Assembly: GCA_001636815.1 (NCBI GenBank)
Contig: AZHD01000008.1
Location: forward strand, 474,399 to 538,398
DNA from: Niveomyces insectorum RCEF 264
Lineage: Eukaryota; Ascomycota; Sordariomycetes; Hypocreales; Cordycipitaceae
Length of the DNA stretch: 64,000 nucleotides
Reading direction: 5' to 3'
A model generated the notes under the pieces. The model worked only from the letters and a program-made list of their open reading frames with translations, was not told the origin of the DNA and did no database searches. Each line of letters starts with the position of its first letter. The stretch's first letter is position 1. Below, piece after piece: positions 55,001-64,000 of the stretch. A program made the position numbers and the translations under genes.

Positions 55001-56172
55001 CGAAGCAGAGCGCTGCTGGGATGGAAAAGGCGAAAAAAAAGGCGGAACAAGGCGAAAGTGGCGCTGGCGAAGAGGCGTCGGGGGCATCATCAACAGCAGG
55101 ACGATCCAAAGAGAAGGCAAAAAAAAGGGAGAGAAAGGGGGGGGCCAAAGAGATATCTGCCCAACGTAGTCCCTGCCAAGACTACTTTGAAGAAGAACGT
55201 CGTTTGGGTGAAACAGCGGCTCTGTGCAGAAAAAGCACGTCCCCCCTCGCAGCCTTGCATCGTTTCGTCTCTTGTGATGTCCTCCCATCGACCCAACGAG
55301 CTGCGTTCGTTCGGGGGAACCGGCAACGCAAACCGGCAAAGGGGCCGTTGTGCGAACCCACAGGAAGCGAGAGACACACGGCATTGTTTCACTGGTCAAA
55401 CGGCTGCAAGGCACGCTGCAGATTTATGGGGCAACAGCAGGAGAAGAAAAACAGAAGTAAATAAATACGGTAGGCTGCAAATATTATATCTCCAACCCAG
55501 GAAGGCAAACTAGACCAAAAAAAAGCTCGTGCAAAAATCATCCTTTCCAAAGTAGAAACCAAAGAAGAACATACCCAACGACAACAACATTAAGGCTTGA
55601 CCAAAAGTAACGTGCAACATATATATATATATATATATATGTGAATATAGAAAGGAGGTGCAGTTCGTTTTGCTCCACATAAAAACAGCATCAGTTCGTT
55701 CGATCCCCGTTCTTCTCCGCGCTTCTCCAGCCTTCTTCCCTCCTGAGGATCCCATCGTTGTGTCACCGGCTCCAGTTTCGCTTTGCTTCGTTGCTTCGTC
55801 GTTTCGTCCTGCCTCTTTTGGCCTTCCCTTGGGTGGGGGAGAACAGATGCCGGCTTGATGGCACGCCTCGTTTTCCCGCCCCGTCAGGATCTCGCTTTGC
55901 TTTGCTCCCATAGAAACAAACCAAAAATAAAAAATAAAAATAAAAACCACGCCCGGTTTGTCCCATGTTCCAAGCCACCATTACCACCACACACGCGGGA
56001 TTTTTCGGCTGCGGAAAACATGGCCAGCCTCGTTTTTCTCTCGTCCTTTCTTTCTTTCGTTCTTCTTTCCTTTTCTTGTCCCCCTTTTCAGGCTTTAGCT
56101 TCGTCGCGGTGAAAAATACACGGCAAAGTGCGAGGAGGGCGATGGAAATTCGGAGGTGGAAGAGGGGGCCTC
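52096..56172. other. Long gene-poor region
   Basis: About 4.1 kb between the Clr5-domain gene's start and the 3' end of the SLM1-type gene. It is rich in A or T runs, with an (AT)n microsatellite at about 55619-55640 and a 16-18-base A run near 54782. Several open frames of 100-200 codons exist on both strands, but they are basic or low-complexity, mutually overlapping and lack any motif I know. A non-coding RNA or long 5' leader is possible but not shown. Confidence 0.45.
55619..55640. repeat. (AT)n microsatellite
   Basis: About 11 AT units. Confidence 0.9.
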
Positions 56173-58014
56173 CTAGGCCCCCGTTGCCTTTTCTGGCGCG
56201 GCCGCACCTGCCTCTATCGCCTTGTCGGACACGGCTGTCGCGCCGCTGCCGCTGCCGCTGCCGCTGCCGCTGCCGGTGATGCCGGCTTCTTGCGCCTGGT
56301 GTGTCACGGCAGGCGTTGTGTTGCTGATCGTCGCAGTCGTCGTCGCCGTCGTCGGGGCGGCTGCAGCTGCTGCCGTCGTGGTTGCTGCTGATGTTGTCGC
56401 CGGGATGGCCGCCGCCGCCGCCCCGGCCGGCGGCGAGGATGTCGTGACGGGCGAAGGAGACGCCCCGGCACTGCCTGCGGTGCCGGTGGTGCCGGTGGGC
56501 GACGCGGCAATGGGCGACGTCGGCACGCTGCCGCTGTCGTTGGCAAGCAGCACGTTGTTGCTGTTGGGGTTGGCGGAGCCGGCGACGTCGCGAATGATGT
56601 AGAACCACTTTTCGGCGTCGGCGGGCCCGTGGGCCTTAAACTGCAACTCGGACGAGCCGGCCAGCCGGCTGCCGACCGACTTGCTGCGGTCTTTGCCCTT
56701 GACGGTGAACCGGTCGCCGGCGGGCACGCTGATGACGGCGTCCGGCAGGTAGATGCTGAGTTCGGGGACGGGCTCCTTCCTAACGTTGTCCGAATCCTTG
56801 AACTCGTGCAGGAACCGCGAGGGCGTCACGACGTAGTAGCCCGTCTGGTAGCCCCAGGCGAGCTTGTTGCGGCTCTTGCGCTCGAGCGTGCCCTCGATGA
56901 CGGCGTGCGTGCTCTGGTGGTCCTGGTTGGGGAACGTGATGGCGTCGACGGCGCGCAGCGGCTCGTTGGGGTCGGCGAGCGTGTCGTGGAACCGCTGCGT
57001 GAAGCTCTTCCACTCCATGTCGGGCGGGATGCGCTGGACGGCGCTCAGCATGTCGCCGAAGAGGGCGCTCGTGCGCTCGGCCTGGCCGCCGGCGAAGAGC
57101 GTGAACGCCTCCATGGACTGCTGCAGCACCTGGATGACGTGGGTCTCAAACGTCTCGAAGTTGGCCTGCACGGCTAGCAGGTCGTTGTGGTGGTTGTTCT
57201 CCTCGACGACCTGCTTGTTGAGCCGGTAGATGACGCCGCGGTTCAGCACGTAGGGGTCCTCGCCGGGGCCCAGGCGGCCGCCGGACGCCTCGAAGGCGGC
57301 GGTCTGCTGGCCGAGCAGCTCGATCTGCTTCTGCGTGAGGGCGCGCGCCTTGTCGACCTCCTTGGCGCCGCGCTGGGCGCCGTGGGCCAGCTCCTTGGCC
57401 TTGTTCTTGATCTCCTTGTGCAGGCGGTCGAGGATGGGCAGCACGGAGCCCTTGATGTTCTTTTCGGTCTCGAGGTTGGTGTTGATCAGCGCCTGGGTGT
57501 TGGCGCGCATGTTGTCGAAGAAGCCGCTGACGCCGCCGAGTGTCTGGTCAAAGTGTTGGCCTTCGCGCAGGGGTTTTGAAATGGTCTGTAAGTATGTCAG
57601 ATACGTTTGGTCTCGTCATAGCCCTTTTTTCAGGGGGCGGTTTTTTTTTCTTTTTTTTCTTTTTTGCTCTTTTGCGGTTGAACTTACCTTGAGCACTTTC
57701 TCGTATTGGCTGGCCTGCTCCTTGTGGACTTTCTCGACGGCGCCAATGTACTCCTCGAGATAACCGCAGGCGTGCTTCCACGCTTGGAGGCGTTCGGCCA
57801 GCAAGCCGGCAGCCTTCGGAAACGTTAGTGATCACAGGTGTCTCTCTTCTTTTGTTTGTTCCTCGTCTGGCGCTTCTGTTCCCGTTCGTCCGTTAAGGCG
57901 ACCTACGTTGCTGGGGTCCGCGTCCGGGATAGCGTCTTCGGTGACGCCGGTGGATGTGGTGACGGCCGTCAAGCCGGTGCCGTGCCGCGAGGGCAGCTCT
58001 GGAGCGCTCGCCAT
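56173..58014 (-). CDS. Slm1/Slm2-type PH-domain protein (TORC2 and PIP2 signalling)
   Basis: Three exons on the minus strand, 58014-57907, 57813-57688 and 57585-56173, give 548 residues. The first 36 residues precede AAGLLAERLQAWKHACGYLE, the start of the F-BAR-like helical domain, which continues through ISKPLREGQHFDQTLGGVSG and QALINTNLETEKNIKGSVLP. The PH domain begins near STHAVIEGTLERKSRN and includes GYYVVTPSRFLHEFKDSD and AEKWFYIIRDVA. In yeast, Slm1/2 bind PI(4,5)P2 at eisosomes and hand stress signals to TORC2. The last about 110 residues are an Ala/Thr/Ser tail ending in a Gly-Ser repeat (coded near 56240-56275). All three exons join in phase 0. Confidence 0.93.
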
Positions 58015-59884
58015 TGTGTTTGTGTGGGTGTACGCGGCCTTTCGATCGGTTCTGCGAAAAAAATGCTCTGTCAGACAAGACGAGAGAGTGTCTTTGTGAA
58101 CGAATGAAGGAAAAAAAGAACGCGCAGAGATCCAAAAAGGCGAGACAACGGGCGGACGAGGCGGGAAATAAAAAGGAACAGAAAGGGTCTCGACAATTGT
58201 CGCGCCGGCAGCGGGAGAACGAGCTGGTGAGTTGGGGGGGGGGAAAGGGCCAGAAAACAAAAAAAGGCGGGGCAGGCCGACCCGCTGGTTCTGACTGAGG
58301 GAGCCCATGCAATTTTGACATAGCACCCCCTGTTCAGCTGTGTTGGGCCCCCCCGACCAACAACCAGGGGTTGGGTTGGTGGGGTTTAGTGCACTGGGTT
58401 GTCCGCTGTTGGGGCTTTGTAAGAGAGCTGCATATACGTAGGTACAGTACTGCCAGCTCCGTTTAGCAACGCCCCTAACCGGCTGGCGGAGGGTTCCTGG
58501 ATGCAAGGGCGAAGGCGCAAAAAGAAAAGAAAAAAACAAAGGGAAGGGAGAAAGAGATAGAAAGGGTAAGCAGAAATCGCGCGTCGTGAGATGGGATGAA
58601 ACGAAAAGGCTGACAAACCTCGCTGTTTGCCGTTGGCGCAAAACCGTGCTGAAAATGACGTTGATAGAAGCCGAGGAGAGGAGTAGCGGTTTCGGGGGAA
58701 GAAACTGTTCACGATCGTGAAATAAAAAGTAATAGCAACGACAACCACTATAATGAAAAGAAAGCTTGGAAAGAGGAAGTCGCAACTTTCGAGACGAAGG
58801 CAACAAAGGCAGGAACGAACGTATATCAGCAATTGCAGACGAAAGAAAAAGGGAAGCTGCGAAGGCGCGCGAAGCTTGCTTTGCTTGGCTTTGCTTCTTG
58901 GCTGCCCGCCAATGACGTCAATTGCCGAAAAAAAAGATAAGAAGGGAAAAAGAGTGTGGGTGAATCGCGGGCGAGGAACGATTGGCGTGCCCTGATATTT
59001 TGCCTCTCCTTTGTGAGTCGACGAAAGTTAATATTGTGCAAAGACTTGACATTACGTCGTACCATCGTTGTAATACCACCACCGACCACTAAGACCTTTT
59101 GTCTCACTGGCCGCCCTCGATCTTTGTCTCACGATCGAATTATCCGATGCCGGCTTGCGAAAAAGCCTTGGCTCGCTCGTGTTTCACGACAGACTGCGAA
59201 TACCCGGGGGGGGGAATACCGCTCTGCGACTTTTGCGCAGACAGGCCCGGGCTCGACTCGCGGTATTATGGCTGCAGCACAGAAATGAGGACGCTGTGGC
59301 CGGCCCCATCTCTCATAAGCGGCGAATAAACTCCTTTATATGCAAAGATCAGGATATAACTCTATAGAACCAAGCAAAGGAAAACATAGAGGCGAGGTAA
59401 ACGACGAGAAAAAATATTTGAGAAACTTTCTTCATATATGCTTTGCTTTGTTCTAACGTCTGGGGTATATGTACTATGGAAGTGTGTTCCCTGTATCCTA
59501 TTCATGCACCATAAAAACGCCGGCCCGCAAGGAGTGCAGTCAAAACGCCCGTAACCCATTGTCCTTTTTTCCTGGACATGAAGAAATGCAATCGTCACGG
59601 TGGCGAAAAGAAAAGAAAGAAAAAGAAAGAAAAAATATAAAAAAACTCTTGTCCGCTAAATAGCAAACCAAAACTCTGATCGAGCTTTCCTTCATAAAAT
59701 GCCGGTGAGAACTTGGTCTCTTGTTGCGTGGAACCTATGATGGCGTGGCGTGAAGTCTATTAAGTCTGTAGATTGTTGTCACACTTGGGACTCCGCTCGG
59801 CTAGTAATGGATAAAACGGAACACGTCGTCGTATGTCGTATGTTGTTGCAGGATGGCGAGAAACGGTCTGGGAAACTAAGAGAA
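58015..59884. other. Spacer: SLM1-type promoter and 3' region of the arrestin gene
   Basis: About 1.9 kb. CT-rich on the minus strand next to 58014, which fits the SLM1-type leader. One short Cys-rich open frame at 59147-59329 is listed separately. Nothing else seen. Confidence 0.5.
59147..59329 (+). CDS. Possible small Cys-rich protein (weak)
   Basis: From the ATG at 59147 the frame codes 60 residues with seven cysteines, including ACEKALARSCFTTDCEYPG and LCDFCADRPG. No signal peptide precedes this ATG. Short fungal Cys-rich proteins exist, but I do not recognise this one; chance is a real alternative. Confidence 0.22.
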   Translation: MPACEKALARSCFTTDCEYPGGGIPLCDFCADRPGLDSRYYGCSTEMRTLWPAPSLISGE

Positions 59885-60950
59885 TCACGTCGCTACGCGG
59901 CCGCGCGCCTGTAACAAGTGCAGCCAGCTGCGCTCGTCGGAATCACCGTTTTGCGGCACATGCCGCGAATGGCCAAACGACACGGCCAATGACCGTCGCC
60001 CTGTGGCCAACACATCGCTCTCGGTGCGCGCACGGGCTGCTGTATGTGCCCGCTGTGGCCGGCGAATGTCAACGGCATCGGCACTCCGAGTGGTGGCTCG
60101 CGAAAGGCTTTCCCGCGATGTCTCGGCAATTTGAGGAAGGGGCGGCTCGCCCGCAGAAACAGCGGCCGACCCGGAAGTTGTGTTTGCAGGTGCGGCAGCC
60201 CCGGCCGCAGCCGACGATGCCGTGGCGGACGCGGAGGATGCCATTGGAAACGTCGACCGTGATGTGATGGTACGGTAGTCGGGCAGCTGCAGGTTGTCGC
60301 CTGTGGAAATGGGGCCGACGCGCGGGTTCTTCATCGCGGTCGCATAAGACGGCACTTTGCAAAGCTCGGACAAACTGGCGTAATCAATGTGTTCCGGATC
60401 GCTGTGCTCGGAGCGATGGGACTCATTGCTGTTTCGCCTTGATACGGGCACGGAGGGTCCGTTGCTGATGTGGCCGGAACGGTGGCTGTGAGACGGGTGC
60501 GCAGGCGTAAAGGCCAAGGATGACAAGTCCGACGACGAGCCGGGCGGCGTGACGATGGTGGAACCGCGGTTCCGCTGCACAACTGCTTCGCGCGAGGACA
60601 CATCCTGCAGCCGCGACGTAAGCGCGGCGGGCGGCACCGGGACGCTCGCCGTCGCCGCAGCCAGGTTTTCGCTGGAACCGGCTCGCGACAGCCCATACAT
60701 GGGACTGTGCACGGTGGACAGGGGTGCGGGCGTCTGCAGGTTGTGAACGTCCATGTCGTCGTACAGCTGATCCAGGACGTGCTCGCCATAGCCTGGCGGC
60801 GCCGTATTGGCAAAGCCGTCGGCGCTGGCGGAAGTGCCGCTGGGGCAGGTGAGGTTGCCTTGCTCGTCGAGGGGGATGTTGGGGGAAATGAAAATCGACA
60901 ACGGTAGGGTAGCGCGCAGCTATGGCAATATTAGCACCAGTAGCCAAAAA

Positions 60951-60996
<46 letters not shown>

Positions 60997-62133
60997 CCTC
61001 GGAAACGTGTCCGTCCGGATTTTTCAGGGCCACGACCATCTTGAGCTTGTGGCGCACCTTGATGCCGTGCACGTTGACGTCTTGGATGCACTTGCTCAGT
61101 TTGCGTGGCAGGTCTAGCGACGTGTTGACGACCCAGCCTTCCTGGCCGGTGTCCTCGATCATCTCCTGCCAGTGCTCCTCACGGCTCGCGTTGACGGTCC
61201 ACGTCGAGACGAGCCGCTCGTGCTTGTGCTCGCGCATGCCCAGGTTGAAGCCGCTGGCATTGGACGCGGGCACGCTGACAAAGTCGTGGACCTCCATGAG
61301 GCGGATGGAGATGTCGCCGAGCTCCAGGCCCTTGAGCAGCGGCGTGAAGCGGGACTCGAGCGGGATGTGGCTGCCGAAGACGACGGCCTTTTGGGGCACG
61401 ACGATGGAGTACTCGACCTTGTTGGGCCAGATGTTCTCGACGCTCATGGCGTGCAGGAACTCGAGCGCCGAGGGCTCCACGGTGCGCACGACGCGCAGGT
61501 GCTTGTAGGCGTGGAGGTCGTATGCCAGCTTGCCGCGGGCAATGGTGGCCTTGAGCTTGTACGTGATGCTGGCCTCGTTGAGGCCCTCGACGCTCTCGGA
61601 GGTGTCGCCGCCGAGCATCAGCTCAAACGGAAACTCGTAGTTGCCCTTTTCCAGGATGGCACTCTTGCCGGGCGTGCCCCAAAACGGCGGCCATTGGTGC
61701 TGCAAGATGATGTTTGTGCGGTCCACTTTCGTGTTGGTGAGACCGGACGTGGGTGTGACGCGGGGGTCGGTCCATCTGTGGGGAGGGTGTTAGCATGTCT
61801 TGTCGGCCGTTCAAGATTTTTCTCTTTGCAAGAGGTGTACGTACGTTAACCGTTGTACGCCCGTTAAGCGCAGGTGAATGTCTTCGACTTTGATGGGCGA
61901 TGGCACGCAGATCGCCAACACACCCTTCAACAGCTGGCCACTGGCCTCGTGCTCGCTGCCGCGGAAGACGAGAAAGTCATTTTCCAGGCTGATGGGGGGG
62001 TTAGCTTATTTGTTTGCCAGAAAACAAAGACAAAAGACACAAAGTACGTGTTGTACACCGAAAATACTCACCGAATGTCGAAAAGCGTGAGGGCGTTGCG
62101 ACCAGTCACCGAAGTGAACGGGTTGAACGGCAT
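59885..62133 (-). CDS. creD: Arrestin-related ubiquitin-ligase adaptor, CreD-like
   Basis: Four exons on the minus strand, 62133-62072, 61988-61845, 61775-60998 and 60919-59885, give 672 residues. The arrestin N domain starts NALTLFDIR, then LENDFLVFRGSEHEASGQLL and VEDIHLRLTGVQRLT; next come WPPFWGT, LEKGNYEFPFELML and the C domain around VEYSIVVPQKAVVFGSHIPL. The C-terminal half is Ser/Ala-rich and contains PPGY (residues 369-372), a PPxY site for the WW domains of a HECT ligase such as HulA/Rsp5, plus LPDY. In Aspergillus, CreD helps ubiquitin-dependent down-regulation of permeases and opposes CreB in carbon repression. Intron 3 carries an (AG)n microsatellite. Confidence 0.93.
60949..60991. 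repeat. (AG)n microsatellite in creD intron 3
   Basis: About 20 AG units (CT on the coding strand), beginning right after the donor GTTCGTTCT. Confidence 0.9.
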
Positions 62134-64000
62134 TGCTCCTCTTGGGGGAGAAAAAGTAGCTCAGAACGTATCTAGAGCAGGATCGAATGTTTCGACGGGA
62201 GGAAAGTTGAAAATAAGAAAAAAGAAGACGAAAAAATAAACAAAATAAAACCTGGTGATGATGGATAAGACCAGGCTATAATATATAAAAAGGCGAAATA
62301 TGGGCTGGCCGGGTTCGGACTGGCAATCAATGAGCTCGGCGAGGCAACCGCGGTGGGCAAGGGCTGCTCCTTCTGTTGTGTGTTTCTGTAGATTGCGTCG
62401 ATCTTTCTTTTTCAAGGCCAGGGGGGGAGGGGACCCGCTGTTTAAAGCCGTTTTCGCCTCTCCGTAAGATAATAGAAAGGGATCCTTTGTTGCTGGTTCT
62501 GCGGTGCGGGTCTCGCGCACAGTGGGTAGGCAAAGAGGTGTGGACGGTAGCGGGAAAGCCAAAAAAAAAAAAAGAAAAAAAAAGGGAAAGAAGGTGTGCC
62601 ACGCCCCCCGTTGGTTGGGGCGTAGATTGAAGGCAGCGGGACGAAGCAGGAAGGGGCGGCGGTCGCCAAGGAACCAAAATAGAATGATGGAAAGGAGACG
62701 TTCGGCCGTAAAAAGATACCACTATGAGCGACGTGATCCCGTCTTGGAAAGAACAGACGTCGCTTGGTAGAGGAGAGACAAGAGTGAGTAGTGGCTTCGC
62801 GTGCGAGGGGGGCAGGCGCGGACCAGGCACATGCCAAAATAGGATAAATTGAGGTTGCAGCGAAGGAAAGGACTTCAAAGCGCAAAAGGAGAAGGGCAAC
62901 GTGATATAACGGTCACCCTGCCAGCGTGCTCCCTCCAAGAGACGTGAAAGAGCAGGAAGTGCCCCGCGGTTGCGTGATGCTTTCCTAGTTGGGACGAAGA
63001 ACGCGGCGCAGAAAGATGGTAAACCGGGAAGGAGCCGGAAGCCTGGAGGTGTAGGGAGTACGAGGCAGAAGGGGAAAGAGAAAAGTGCAAGGCTGCGGAA
63101 GTGTGGGAAGGAGCAAAGAGGAAAGAAAGAAATGGGACGTAGATGAATATGAAGAGAGAGGAAAAGAAAAAGAAAGACGCAGACCTTCGGACGGCGTATG
63201 TTACGACAGAAAATTGGACGGTAAGAACGTAGAATAAATGGAGCCGAAGAAAGATAAAAATAAAAATAAAAATAAAGAAAAGACAAAAAAATCAAAATTA
63301 CATCAGAATCAATAAGATACGAAAATTAAACACTGGGTCGTCCGGGACCCTCTTCTTTGTTCCAGAATTTTTTTTTTCGCCTTACAGACTACGTAGACCG
63401 GTGACGAGCGAAACAGATTATGGCCAGCCGACAAAGTACGATGCTACACGGACTACAAAAGATACGGCTCTCTCCTTGCGTCCTCAGACAACGGGAATCG
63501 TGTCTGGCGGTGCCTTGTGCGAATACGCCGGGGCTGTGTATTCCCGTCAATGGTCGTTTCACGCGGGAGCAAAACGTGCAGGATGGGTGCGTGCAGACGG
63601 TGTTCTCCGTAGGGACCATGCGTAGGTCTGGTACTCTGGTTGTACGATTGTTGGAAACACTCCATCCGTGCAGGGCATTTGACGACGGACGAGATGTGGA
63701 TTACTGACATCAATGATGTGTACGATATTGATTCATTTCTTTGCGGTGAGCAACGTCAAGACAACGTGATGGAGGGTACATAAAGCGACAGGTAACAGAA
63801 AAAAAAAAAAAAAAACGATGGCAGGACAACTACTGAGTGAGTAGACTCCGGTCGTGATACGATCCCCGTCGTCATAAGTGCGTGAGCCGGTCATGCTTTC
63901 AGAGAGGCGATGCAAAAGGAAAAAAGATAAAAAAAAAGTGGTGCGCTGATTTCGTGCTCTCTTTTTTTTTTTACGGAACGATGGCGCCTTGTTTCCCTCC
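62134..64000. promoter_or_regulatory. Upstream region of creD to the window end
   Basis: CT-rich on the minus strand from about 62200 to 63250, consistent with a long creD 5' leader or promoter. It includes an AAAAATA-type repeat near 63255-63280 and a 17-base A run near 63800. No gene recognised on either strand. Confidence 0.5.

Noticed and set aside
57832..58806. 324-codon minus-strand open frame upstream of the SLM1-type gene
   Set aside because: Only its last part, from the ATG at 58014, fits the gene; the rest is CT-rich leader and contains no domain.
1..64000. tRNA, rRNA or transposase genes
   Set aside because: I looked for B-box-like GTTCGANNC with cloverleaf partners and for transposase motifs and found nothing convincing by eye. 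A tRNAscan-SE run would settle the tRNA question.

Overview
This window is nuclear DNA of a filamentous ascomycete, most likely a Sordariomycete. Its exons are GC-rich and split by short introns (about 50-120 bp) with GT...AG ends. Spacers are AT-, CT- or homopolymer-rich, genes lie on both strands without operons, and the set includes fungal hallmarks (Zn2Cys6 and Clr5 regulators, PEX6, FMP52, CreD, SLM1, a YAP1-type bZIP). I could not fix the genus from sequence alone. A 132-base run of N (5716-5847) shows it is a draft assembly.

Left third (1-24.4 kb), accessory in character: a salicylate-hydroxylase-like FAD monooxygenase with a damaged middle (16-1447); a second, convergent six-exon FAD monooxygenase (1860-3809); a divergent penicillin-acyltransferase-like C45 Ntn hydrolase interrupted by the gap (4769-6113); a Dal5/allantoate-type permease (7306-9011); an SH3BGR/thioredoxin-fold protein with a very long acidic tail (9713-11385); the peroxisomal AAA ATPase PEX6 (11635-16486); an intronless fusion of an N-carbamoyl-D-amino-acid hydrolase with an Asp/Glu/hydantoin racemase (18353-20167); and a Zn2Cys6 transcription factor (22121-24422). 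The two monooxygenases, the C45 hydrolase, the permease, the fusion and the regulator could form a loose pathway for taking up and breaking down an amide, carbamoyl or aromatic nitrogen compound, with PEX6 and the SH3BGR gene as bystanders. That grouping is inference.

Middle (25.8-38.6 kb): a small Cys-containing gene with 39-bp repeats, FMP52, a RING protein, a 4.1-kb gene-poor stretch with short inverted repeats, an STK32/YANK-type kinase and a YAP1-type redox-sensing bZIP factor.

Right part (41.3-64 kb), mostly housekeeping: BSD-domain protein, TSR2 (40S ribosome assembly), RIB3 (riboflavin), COQ3 (ubiquinone), a polyglutamine-rich Clr5-domain protein, SLM1-type PH protein (TORC2/PIP2 signalling) and a CreD-type arrestin adaptor.

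Exon boundaries were placed by eye from splice signals and reading-frame continuity; in each complete multi-exon model below the exon lengths sum to a whole number of codons. No tRNA, rRNA, transposase or CRISPR array was recognised. The strongest candidate for something new is the carbamoylase-racemase fusion and its neighbourhood; a recurring intergenic TAC-NNN-GTA inverted-repeat motif is the most interesting non-coding signal.
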